From: Mediterraneibacter faecis JCM 15917
GTDB taxonomy: Bacteria; Bacillota; Clostridia; Lachnospirales; Lachnospiraceae
Length of the DNA: 64,000 nt
Assembly: GCA_001312505.1 (NCBI GenBank)
Contig: BBDW01000004.1
Span: 62,001-126,000 of the forward strand
Reading direction: 5' to 3'
Positions within the stretch are counted from its first letter, which is position 1; every line of letters starts with the position of its first letter. The notes under the pieces are model-generated. The model was not told the DNA's origin, ran no database searches, and was given only the letters and a program-made list of their open reading frames with translations. Of the stretch, positions 49,666 to 58,835 are shown piece after piece. The translations under genes and the position numbers were made by a program.

Positions 49666-49694
49666 GGAAACGGTTATCGTACCGTATGATACAG

Positions 49695-49730
49695 AGAAAG
49701 CAGCAGGATCAATCATTCTGCTGCTTTCTG
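49695..49730. terminator. Bidirectional terminator between jetC and the AraC gene
   Basis: GAAAGCAGCAG pairs perfectly with CTGCTGCTTTC around an 11-base loop. The right arm overlaps the end of the AraC coding sequence. Confidence 0.75.
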
Positions 49731-50917
49731 TATTCTGACGGTGTTATCCCAAATTGTTTTTTGAATGCAGTATGAAAATGACTCTGGCTGGAAAAGCACA
49801 GAAATTCGCTGATCGTACTGATAGATTTATCTGTATACTGCAGTAATTCTCTACCTTCTTCCAGTTTGCAACGTAGGATAAATGCACTGACAGAGAATCC
49901 AAGTGTTTTTTTAAAATAGGCAGAGAAGTAGGATTTGCTGAATCCGACGTAATCAGCAACATCTCCAACGGTGAGGTGCTGATTCACGTTCTGCTGAATA
50001 TAACGAATTGCTTTCTGCATGCGCTCGTCTGTTGAGATGGGCGTTTTTGATTGTGCCACCTTTTCTGCAAAAGTATAACTGACTTTTCCGAGAAGATCAG
50101 TTAACCGGTCCGCACTTGTCAGTCGTTCAGAAGATTGGATGAAATAATCAGAGAGCTGATATGCAGTGTCATAATCCAGTCCTCCTTCAATTGCAGCACG
50201 GGTACATAAGGTCGTTGTGATGATAATATTATTTTTTAACTGACGTAGAGCAGTAGAGCCTGTGACACCGATATGAAAGTTACTTTCGCTATACATAAAT
50301 TCCTTAAATCCTTCGCAGTTACCTGTGCGGACAAGTTTCAAAAGCTGTTCTTCAAGAATATATGTCTGGTTGTGTTGCTCATTTTCCTTTTTATGATAAG
50401 TTTCTTCCAAAAGAAGAGAGGCATCGGTCGTAACATCATTTTCAGAAAATGTCTGCCCAACAGAAGTAAGCTGGTCGAGTGAAATGGTTTCTTCGTGCAG
50501 ACAATAATTTAAAAAGATACATTTTTTCAACAGAGAAGGCAAGGATAGACATGGAATCTGACGAAGAAAGGAATTGAAATCAAGGCGGCTGTCGTTTGAT
50601 ACCATGTAGTCTTTGTATAAATGTTGCAAGTCGGAATCAGAATAAGGTACAGTTGTGATCGGACCAAAAACAATGTAACTGTTTTTCCAGTGATTTAATC
50701 TAAGAGAGCAAAACATGATTCCATATTCAGTCGTACAGTAAGTGATACGGTCAGAACCGGAAAAAAGTTCCCGAAGATATTGGAATGGAGGATGAGTCAG
50801 TTCGTTTTGCTCCGGCATGCAGAAAATACATTTTTCATCCGAAAAAAGATACATGGGGATATTCGAGTCTGGGTAATAAGCTTTTATGAAATTAATCAGG
50901 GAATATATTTTTTCCAT
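49709..50917 (-). CDS. AraC family regulator of the adjacent glycosidase cluster
   Basis: 402 residues. The C-terminal 100 residues are an AraC double helix-turn-helix (HLTVGDVADYVGFSKSYFSA, then SISTISEFLCFSSQSHFHTA and FGITPSEYRK). The N-terminal 280 residues are a cytosolic sensing domain without membrane helices (FCMPEQNELTHPPFQYLREL). Divergent from the GH3 gene at 51148, so it is the likely regulator of that cluster; ligand unknown, probably a glycan breakdown product. Confidence 0.88.
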   Translation of the reverse strand: MEKIYSLINFIKAYYPDSNIPMYLFSDEKCIFCMPEQNELTHPPFQYLRELFSGSDRITYCTTEYGIMFCSLRLNHWKNSYIVFGPITTVPYSDSDLQHLYKDYMVSNDSRLDFNSFLRQIPCLSLPSLLKKCIFLNYCLHEETISLDQLTSVGQTFSENDVTTDASLLLEETYHKKENEQHNQTYILEEQLLKLVRTGNCEGFKEFMYSESNFHIGVTGSTALRQLKNNIIITTTLCTRAAIEGGLDYDTAYQLSDYFIQSSERLTSADRLTDLLGKVSYTFAEKVAQSKTPISTDERMQKAIRYIQQNVNQHLTVGDVADYVGFSKSYFSAYFKKTLGFSVSAFILRCKLEEGRELLQYTDKSISTISEFLCFSSQSHFHTAFKKQFGITPSEYRKQQND

Positions 50918-51147
50918 AAGTTTCTGCCTCTGTTCTATGTGTGAAAATGCTATGTACGTTACATTCTATCAGCGTAATCGAAAATATTTTCCAAGTCAAT
51001 AGAAAAATAGATAATAAAAGTGTAAATATATAAATAAAAGTTTAAAAATGAAATAAATACGACCGTTTTCCAGTTATTATAAAGCCATGATGAAAAACCG
51101 ATAGAACAAGCAAGAAGTAAGAAATCATAAAAAATGGAGGTAATAGC

Positions 51148-53444
51148 ATGGAGAAAGAGAAGATTCAGAGTCTGATTTCACAGATGACACTGGAAGAAAA
51201 AGCCGGAATGTGTTCCGGAGCAGACTTCTGGCATCTGAAAGGAGTGGAACGTCTTGGAATTCCATCCGTTATGGTAACAGACGGACCGCATGGACTGAGA
51301 AAGCAGGCACAGGGAGCTGACCATCTTGGAATCAACGAGAGTGAGAAGGCAATCTGCTTCCCGGCAGGATGTGCGACAGCATCCAGTTTTGACCGTGAGC
51401 TGATTCGCAAACAGGGAGAACTGCTCGGTCAGGAATGTCAGGCAATGGATGTCAGTACAATCCTCGGACCTGCAATGAACATCAAACGTTCTCCACTTTG
51501 TGGAAGAAACTTTGAATATTATTCAGAGGATCCACTCGTATCTACAGAGATGGCAGCAGCACTGATCAAAGGAGTCCAGAGCAAGAATGTTGGAACAAGT
51601 GCAAAGCATTTCGTTGCAAACAATCAGGAAAAACGCCGTATGACAAACTCATCTGATATGGATGAAAGAACCCTGAGAGAAATCTATCTTGCATCTTTCG
51701 AGGGTGCAATTAAGAAAGAAAAACCATGGACGGTTATGAGTTCCTACAACCGTATTAATGGTGAATTTGTAGGAGACAAAAAAGAGTATCTGACAGAGAT
51801 CTTAAGAGAAGAATGGGGATTTGACGGATATGTTGTTTCAGACTGGGGGGGTGCAGTAAATGACAGAGTATCTTCACTTGCAGCAGGGCTTGACCTTGAG
51901 ATGCCACCTGGAGATTATGAGGATGACCGACTGATCGTGAAGAAAGTTCAGGAAGGAAAACTTGATGAGAGCGTAGTCGATCAGGCTTGTGAAAGAATTC
52001 TTAACATTATTTTCCGTTACACAGAGAATCGTGATGAGAAAGCTGTATTCGATTATGAAAAAGATCATAAAGCAGCGGCTGAAATCGAAGCGGAGTGCAT
52101 GGTATTATTAAAGAATGAAAATGAAATTCTTCCACTGACTTCTGATAAGAAAATTGCATTTATCGGAAAATATGCAAAGACACCTAGATATCAGGGCGGC
52201 GGAAGCTCTCACATCAACAGCTGGAAAGTAGAGTCAGCACTGGAAGCGGCAAAGGAGATTCCGGAGCTTGCAAATGTGACTTTTGCAGAAGGATATCAGG
52301 ATGAGAAAGATGAAGTTATCGAAGAGCTCCAGATGAAAGCTGTAAAGGCAGCGGCAGAAGCTGATGTGGCAGTTCTTTTTCTCGGACTTCCTGATAACTT
52401 TGAATCCGAAGGATATGACAGAAAGCATATGAATCTTCCGGATTGTCAGAATGAGCTTGTAGAAAAAGTGCTTGAAGTACAGAAACACGTAGTGGTTGTT
52501 CTTCACAATGGTTCCGCAGTCATTATGCCGTGGAAAGATCAGGTGGAAGGTATCTTAGAAGCTTATCTTGGAGGAGAAGCAGTCGGAAAGGCTGTTGCAG
52601 AAGTGCTTGCAGGAAGAAAAAATCCTTGCGGACGACTGGCAGAAACATTTCCACTTCGTCTGGAAGATACACCTTGCTATCTGACTTATGGAAAGGGATA
52701 TGATAATTCTGATTACAGAGAAGGCGTGTTTGTAGGATATCGTTATTACACATCCAGAAAAATGGAAACAGCGTTCCCATTCGGATATGGTTTGTCTTAT
52801 ACGACATTTGAGTACAGTGATCTTCAGGTTGACAAGAAAGAAATGTCTGACAAAGATACTGTAGAAGTAAGTGTTAAAGTAAAGAATACCGGAGATCGTG
52901 CAGGTAAGACAGTCGTTCAGCTTTATGTAGAAGCACCTGAGACAGAAGTTGTCCGTCCAGTCAGAGAACTGAGAGGATTCGAAAAGATTTTCTTAGAAGC
53001 AGGAGAAGAGAAGACAGTCACATTTACACTGGATGAGAGAGCATTTGCTTACTGGAATACATTGATCCATGACTGGTATGCAGAGGAAGGAACTTATAAA
53101 GTGATGATCGGTGAAAATGCAGATCAGATGTGTGTAGGGGAAGAAATCACAGTACATCCTACAAAAGAACTTCCAAAAACATATTCCTTAAATACTTGCC
53201 TTGGTGAACTGATGCGTGATCCAAAAGCACAGACTGTAATGGCACCATTTATGCAAGGAATGGCACAGAATGATGCGGCAATGGATATGCAGAAGCAAAT
53301 GAAAATGATCAGTCAGGAGTTGTGAATCAGGAAATGATGGCAGCGATGATGGAAGGTATGCCGCTTCGTCAGCTTCTAAGCTTTGTTCCGGGAATTAAGA
53401 GAGAGATGCTTGAGCAAATGGTAAATGCGTTGAATCAATTATAG
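51148..53444 (+). CDS. Glycoside hydrolase family 3 beta-glucosidase, late frameshift
   Basis: Classical order: catalytic barrel first (VTDGPHGLRKQ, CGRNFEYYSEDP, KHFVANNQEKRRM, nucleophile Asp in VVSDWGG), then sandwich domain (QGGGSSHINSWKVES), fibronectin-like domain (VKNTGDRAGKTVVQLYV) and a Met-rich C-terminal segment. The frame breaks near 53322; GAGTTGTGAATC should read GAGTTGGTGAATC, extending the protein by about 40 residues (NQEMMAAMMEGMPLRQLLSF) to a TAG at 53444. A G7 run (51845-51851) doubles the Gly of DWGAVNDR. No signal peptide. ATG follows GGAGGT. Confidence 0.93.
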
Positions 53445-53523
53445 GATGAGATTGTAACAAAGAGTTGTTATTCACAGTAAGCTGAGAATAACGGGATAAG
53501 GAAAAAATAAGAGAGGGACAAAA

Positions 53524-54912
53524 ATGGCTAAAACAAAAAAAGAACTTGGCCTGGACTCAATGGGAGTTCAGAAATCAATGAGACTTACAGATTATCTTGG
53601 TGATGGTCTCGGACAGTTACCGCTGAATATTATGAGCTGTCTGGTTGGACAGTTGACTTACTTCTATACAGAGAAGGTTGGACTGGCAGCAGGAATGGTT
53701 GCAACGATGCTTCTGATCGCAAAGATTTTTGATGCATTTTCAGACCTTGCAATGGGAAAAATCATGGATAATGGCAAATCACCAAAGGGAAAATGTCGTC
53801 CTTGGTTTGCAAGAATGGCAATTCCGGCATTCGTATCTATCGTTTTATTGTTTACCGTACCTAAAAATATGGGAAGTGGATTACAGGCAGCATATGTACT
53901 GATCACGAACGTACTGATTACAGCAATTGTATACACAGCAGTGGCAATTCCTTACAGTGCTTTAATGGCGATCCGTACGGAAAGTTCTGAAGAACGTGGT
54001 AAAATGGGAATCTTTCGTGCAGCATTTGGATACATTGCCGGAATGGTAATTGCAATCCTTTTAATTCCTATTACGAATATGCTTGGTGGCACACAGAGTG
54101 CATGGATTAAAGTGGCGGTTGTCTTTAGTTTAATTTCCCTGCTGTCATTGCTTATTCTTTATAAAACATCAAAAGAAAATGTGCAGATTGCAGAAAAAAG
54201 TGAAGATGAGAATGTACCATTTGTAGAAGGAATCAAAATTCTTTTCAAAAATAAATACTGGGTGATCATGCTTGCACTTCAGTTCTTGATGAATATTTCT
54301 TACAGCTTAAGTGCATCTGGTGGTACCTATTATGCAAAATATATTCTTGGAAATGATAACATCGTAGCACTTCTCGGAGCAGTCGGACTGATTCCTACAT
54401 TCCTCGGATTCATCCTGACAGGACCGATGGCATCTAAGTTAGGTATGACAAAAACTTGTATGATTTCCTGTGCGATGGGAGCAGTAGCCTGTCTGGTGAG
54501 AGTATTTACACCATACAGCCTTATGACATGTGTTGTAGGTGGAGCAGTAGCAACATTTGCTAACATTCCTCTGATGTGTCTGTTTGGAGCAATGGTAAAT
54601 AACTGTGTTGAGTACAATGATTATAAGTTCGGAAAACGTATCGTAGGTATGACAAATAGTGCGAACTCTTTCGGAATGAAGATCGGATCCGGTATTGGAG
54701 CATCTCTGATCGGATGGCTTCTGGCAGCAGCTGGATACAATGCAGCACTTGCAGCTCAGCCGGCATCAGTAGATACAGCAATCTTCACATTCGGTATCTA
54801 CATTCCACTTGCACTTTTCGTAATCATGTTTATCCTTCTTTTGAAGAATGACCTTGAGAAGAGATATCCTGAAATCGTAGCTGAACTGCAGAAGAGAAAA
54901 GAAGCAAAATAG
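53524..54912 (+). CDS. Glycoside-pentoside-hexuronide (GPH/MelB-like) sugar transporter
   Basis: 462 residues, about 12 membrane helices. The N-terminal segment LTDYLGDGLGQLPLNIMS and MLLIAKIFDAFSDLAMGKIM DN region matches MelB-like cation-sugar symporters, including acidic residues used for cation coupling. It probably imports the oligosaccharides or glycosides cleaved by the neighbouring GH3 and GH78 enzymes. Preceded by AGAGAGGGAC. No G-run. Confidence 0.9.
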   Translation: MAKTKKELGLDSMGVQKSMRLTDYLGDGLGQLPLNIMSCLVGQLTYFYTEKVGLAAGMVATMLLIAKIFDAFSDLAMGKIMDNGKSPKGKCRPWFARMAIPAFVSIVLLFTVPKNMGSGLQAAYVLITNVLITAIVYTAVAIPYSALMAIRTESSEERGKMGIFRAAFGYIAGMVIAILLIPITNMLGGTQSAWIKVAVVFSLISLLSLLILYKTSKENVQIAEKSEDENVPFVEGIKILFKNKYWVIMLALQFLMNISYSLSASGGTYYAKYILGNDNIVALLGAVGLIPTFLGFILTGPMASKLGMTKTCMISCAMGAVACLVRVFTPYSLMTCVVGGAVATFANIPLMCLFGAMVNNCVEYNDYKFGKRIVGMTNSANSFGMKIGSGIGASLIGWLLAAAGYNAALAAQPASVDTAIFTFGIYIPLALFVIMFILLLKNDLEKRYPEIVAELQKRKEAK

Positions 54913-54935
54913 ATAATAAATAGCAGATAGTAGTA

Positions 54936-54978
54936 TGAGGGGACGGAGCTGACACCAAGTTTCTGTCCCTTTTTGGCT
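54936..54978 (+). terminator. Terminator after the GPH transporter
   Basis: AGGGGACGGA pairs with TCTGTCCCTTTTT with a 15-base loop. May attenuate rather than stop, since GH78 follows in the same direction. Confidence 0.75.
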
Positions 54979-55017
54979 AAAGGACTTTTTGAGGATATAA
55001 AGATGGAGGAATTATAG

Positions 55018-57753
55018 ATGAAATTATATGATCTTAGAACAGAATACAGAGAAAATCCAATCGGACTGACAGACAAGGCACCAAGATTTTCATGGAAAAT
55101 AGAGTCCGAAGAGCAGAATACAATCCAGACAGTATATGAAATTAATGTAACAGATGAGAAGGGTAACGTTGTCTGGAACAGTGGAAAAAAAGCATCAGAT
55201 CAGTCCGTTTTGATTTCTTATGAAGGAGAAAAACTGGCAGATGAAATGCTTTATAAAGTAGAGGTATCTGTGGCAGATAACCATGGAAATGTAGAAGCAA
55301 TTGAAGGAACATTTGAGACAGGAATTTTTAACAATACAGAGTTTATCGCAAAGATGATCACAAGTGATTTCCCTGAAGAAGAGACAGCATGCCCGGTATT
55401 TGGAAAAACATTTGCAATTGATAAAAAGGTAAAGAAAGCCCGTCTGTATGCAACTGCACATGGTGTATATGAAGTGACACTGAATGGACAGACAGTCGGT
55501 GATTACCGTATGGCACCGGGATGGACAAGCTATCACAACAGACTGCAGTATCAGATTTATGATGTGACAGAGCAGCTTACAGCAGAAAATGAAATTGCGA
55601 TTACAGTTGGAAACGGCTGGTATAAGGGGATCCTAGGATTCACCTGTGAACCAAATCGTTATGGCACACAGGCAGGAGTATTTGCAGAGCTTCATGTTGA
55701 ATATGAAGATGGAAACAAAGATGTAATCGCTACCGATGAAACATGGTCTGTAAAAACAGGAGAGATCCGTTACAGTGAAATTTACATGGGTGAGACAATC
55801 GACACAGATGCACCGAAAATCATAGAAGGAAATGTTGTTGTTAAAGATTTTGACAAAGGAGTATTAACAGCACAGGAGAATGAACCTGTTCGTATCACAG
55901 AGAAAATTGTGGGTAAAGAGTTGATTGTGACACCAAAAGGTGAAAAACTCGTTGATTTTGGACAGATTGTCACAGGTGTTGTTGAGGTTCATGTGAAAGG
56001 TGAAAAGGGCCAGAAGATTGTACTCCGTCATGCAGAGGTACTGGACAAAGATGGAAACTTCTATCCGGAGACACTTCGTCAGGCAAAATCAATTGATACA
56101 TTTATCTGCAACGGAGAAGAGCAGATTTTCCGTCCGCATTTCACATTCCACGGATTCCGTTATATCTGTGTGGAAGGAATGGAAGAATTTACAGCAGATC
56201 AGTTTATTGCCTGTGTGACACATTCTGATATGGAAAAGACAGGTGATTTCCATTGTTCTAACAAAAAAGTAAATCAGCTGCAAAGTAATATTATATGGAG
56301 CCAGAGAGATAATTTCCTTGATATCCCGACAGATTGTCCGCAGAGAGACGAGCGTCTTGGATGGACCGGAGATGCGCAGGTATTCTCCTGGACAGCGGCA
56401 TTTAACAGAAATACAGCATTATTTTACAAAAAATGGATGCGTGATGTGGCAGCAGAATCTTCTCTTGAAAAGGGTGTTCCGCATGTAGTGCCGGATATTT
56501 TGGATTCCTACAGTTCTTCTGCATGGAGTGATGTAGCAGTTATCGTTCCGTGGGTGGTTTATCAGATTTATGGCGATAAAGGTATTCTGGAAGAAAACTG
56601 GAAATGTATGCATGAGTGGGTAGATTACATCAAGAACAACTGTGAAGAGAATGGTCTCTGGCAGAGCGGATTCCAGTACGGAGACTGGCTTGCACTGGAC
56701 AAAGAAGAGAGCGCAGACAGAACCGGAGCAACGGATAAATATATGATCGCAAATGCGTACTATCTGTATGTGACAGAGCTTGTAAAGAAAACAGCAGAGG
56801 TGCTGGGAAAAGACGAAGAAGCGAAAAAGTATGCGGATCTTTATGAAACAACTTTGGATGCATTCCAGAGAGAATACTACACAGAGACAGGACGTATCGT
56901 AAGCGAGACACAGACAGGTGCAATTATTTCCCTGTATTTTAATCTTGCAAGAGAAAAAGACAGAAAACGCATTTTAAATACATTGCTTAGCAATATTGCA
57001 AATCACAAAAATCATTTAGCTACAGGATTCGTTGGAACACCATATATCTGCCATACACTTTCTGAAAATGGAGCTCATGAAATGGCTGCAACTCTCTTCA
57101 TGAAAGAAGATTATCCGTCATGGCTCTATGCAGTAAACATGGGAGCAACAACAATCTGGGAGCGTTGGAATTCAATCAAACCAGACGGAACATTTGATGA
57201 ATCAGGAATGAATTCTCTGAACCATTATGCGTATGGTTCTGTAGGAGACTGGATGTATCGTAAAGTTGCCGGATTATCTCAGTTAGAGCCGGGATATAAG
57301 AAATTCCAGGTAAAACCAATGTTTGTAAAAGGCATTGAAGAGTGGGGGGGCACAGAGTTTGATTCTGTTTACGGAAAGATTGTGGCAAACACATCCTGCA
57401 AGAATGGAAAAATTCATGTCCATGTAGAAGTTCCGGCCAATACAACAGCTGTGATTGTTCTTCCGGAAAAAGAGGAAGTACACGAAGTTGGTTCCGGTGT
57501 ATATGATTACGAATATAATACAGAGACAAGTCTTGTTGTAGAGCGATTTAGTATGGACAGCACACTTGGCGAAATCGTTGCAGAACCGCTTGCAGTTGAG
57601 ATGTTCAACCAGATGGCACCGGGAATGCTGGAAGGTCCAATGATCCAGTTCGCTTATGGAATGACACTCGCAGAACTGCTGGGAGCTGCGCCACAGGCAA
57701 AACCGATGTATGAGGCAGTAGTGAATGCACTGAATCAGAATACAATTATGTAG
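55018..57753 (+). CDS. Alpha-L-rhamnosidase, glycoside hydrolase family 78
   Basis: 911 residues. N-terminal beta domains with YRENPIGLTDKAPRFSWKI and WTSYHNRLQYQIYDVT, then the (alpha/alpha)6 barrel: DCPQRDERLGWTGDAQVF carries the conserved acid residues (D..RDE), followed by WMRDVAAES and GDWLALD; GATTIWERWNSI closes the active site. It removes terminal rhamnose from plant glycosides or pectic side chains. A Met-rich C-terminal tail resembles the tail of the GH3 next door. A G7 run (57344-57350) gives EEWGGTEF. Preceded by GGAGG. Complete. Confidence 0.93.
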   Translation: MKLYDLRTEYRENPIGLTDKAPRFSWKIESEEQNTIQTVYEINVTDEKGNVVWNSGKKASDQSVLISYEGEKLADEMLYKVEVSVADNHGNVEAIEGTFETGIFNNTEFIAKMITSDFPEEETACPVFGKTFAIDKKVKKARLYATAHGVYEVTLNGQTVGDYRMAPGWTSYHNRLQYQIYDVTEQLTAENEIAITVGNGWYKGILGFTCEPNRYGTQAGVFAELHVEYEDGNKDVIATDETWSVKTGEIRYSEIYMGETIDTDAPKIIEGNVVVKDFDKGVLTAQENEPVRITEKIVGKELIVTPKGEKLVDFGQIVTGVVEVHVKGEKGQKIVLRHAEVLDKDGNFYPETLRQAKSIDTFICNGEEQIFRPHFTFHGFRYICVEGMEEFTADQFIACVTHSDMEKTGDFHCSNKKVNQLQSNIIWSQRDNFLDIPTDCPQRDERLGWTGDAQVFSWTAAFNRNTALFYKKWMRDVAAESSLEKGVPHVVPDILDSYSSSAWSDVAVIVPWVVYQIYGDKGILEENWKCMHEWVDYIKNNCEENGLWQSGFQYGDWLALDKEESADRTGATDKYMIANAYYLYVTELVKKTAEVLGKDEEAKKYADLYETTLDAFQREYYTETGRIVSETQTGAIISLYFNLAREKDRKRILNTLLSNIANHKNHLATGFVGTPYICHTLSENGAHEMAATLFMKEDYPSWLYAVNMGATTIWERWNSIKPDGTFDESGMNSLNHYAYGSVGDWMYRKVAGLSQLEPGYKKFQVKPMFVKGIEEWGGTEFDSVYGKIVANTSCKNGKIHVHVEVPANTTAVIVLPEKEEVHEVGSGVYDYEYNTETSLVVERFSMDSTLGEIVAEPLAVEMFNQMAPGMLEGPMIQFAYGMTLAELLGAAPQAKPMYEAVVNALNQNTIM

Positions 57754-57776
57754 CAGCATGCGGTTTTGTCCCAAAC

Positions 57777-58327
57777 ATGAAACTTTATTTTCATGAAGTT
57801 GAAAAAGCACGACCATGTATCCTGATCGTACCGGGTGGTGGATATGCAGTAGTTTCTCCATCTGAAGGTGAGATCGTAGCAAAGAAGTTTTATGAGATGG
57901 GATATCAGACTGCATCTGCAAAACCAAATGCAGTCATTCTTTCCTATCCGGTGATCACATCAGGTGACTGTGCACATAGAGGTTCCTTTACAGCACTTTT
58001 GGGAGCCGATGCTTCTGAGGAAGAACTGGAATATATATCTCTGGAAAAACAAGTGACAGAAGATATGCCGCCATGTTTCTTGTGGCAGACGGCGACAGAT
58101 GAACTGGTTCCGGTTCAGAATTCCTTCTTATTTGCACAGGCGCTACAGGAAAAGAAGATTCCTTATGCATTCCATGTATTTTCAAAAGGGAAGCATGGAT
58201 TGTCACTTGCTGATGAAGCATGGGCAAATGAAGAGTTTGGAGAACCATATACATTGGAACAGACTTTTGCACTGGGGGGCAGGCAGTGAACGATGGAACA
58301 TTTCCTGTATCGGAAGAAGCGAAATAG
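57777..58327 (+). pseudogene. Alpha/beta-hydrolase esterase with internal deletion
   Basis: Carbohydrate esterase-like. The N-terminal oxyanion loop PCILIVPGGGYAVVSPSEG is followed by KKFYEMGYQT and then at once by ASAKPNAVILSYPVITSG. In full-length relatives about 70-80 residues, including the nucleophile GFSAGGH, lie between these blocks. The His region (GKHGLSLADEAW) is kept. The frame also breaks at a G6 run (58274-58279); seven G would give ALGGQAVNDGTF and a stop at 58327. The start lacks a clear ribosome site. Probably a real deletion, in contrast to the single-base breaks elsewhere. Confidence 0.75.
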
Positions 58328-58481
58328 GCTTTGAATGAGATGGTGAAAATGTTCACCGGACAGACAGAACGTAAGAAAGAACAGGAAAATGAAGAAGTAA
58401 AACAGTGGCCGGAGCTGGCGGATGAGTGGATAAGGATGACACTTTAAATAGCACAATGCGTTAGTATCCTTACTTGGCAGA

Positions 58482-58536
58482 AAACAGGATTCATGCTATC
58501 ATTAAAAACAACGATAGCATGGGTTCTGTTTTACGT
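58482..58536 (+). terminator. Terminator after the damaged esterase
   Basis: AAAACAG..TTCATGCTATC pairs with GATAGCATG..CTGTTTT around a 12-base loop, ending in T-run. Confidence 0.8.
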
Positions 58537-58587
58537 GAGAAACTCACAAACCGTGTTTTTCATGGTTTAAATTAAAAGGAGATGCAA

Positions 58588-58671
58588 ATGACAGAATTAA
58601 GAAAGCTTCCAATCGGAATTGAAGATTTTTATTATGTAGATTTGCAAAAGAAGGAGCACAGTTTTTTATAG
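58588..58671 (+). pseudogene. Remnant of an AAA-ATPase-like / PD-(D/E)XK family gene start
   Basis: A good ribosome site (AAAAGGAGATG) and ATG open a 27-residue frame, MTELRKLPIGIEDFYYVDLQ. The first 15 residues match the start of AAA-ATPase-like proteins that begin '..LPIGIEDF..IR..GFYYVDKT'. The sequence then jumps into an unrelated gene tail, so only the beginning survives. Confidence 0.55.
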
Positions 58672-58835
58672 TTACCCATTCGCCTATTCTATTAGGTATA
58701 CCAGATGCAGACATCTATTGTTTTGACAATGGGCGAATTCATTTATGTGAATATGAAGAAACAGAGAGTTATCAAATAACGGAAATGTTCATAAATAATA
58801 GGCAGATGTTGCTTGATAGACTGCTCACAGATTAG
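58641..58835 (+). pseudogene. Remnant of the C-terminus of a COG3910-like ATPase
   Basis: In another frame the same stretch continues GAQFFIVTHSPILLGIPDAD and IYCFDNGRIHLCEYEETES, ending LLDRLLTD and a stop. 'THSPILL' is the switch motif of ABC/RecF-like ATPases of the predicted-ATPase family. Only about 60 C-terminal residues remain; its end abuts the jetD frame. Confidence 0.6.
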
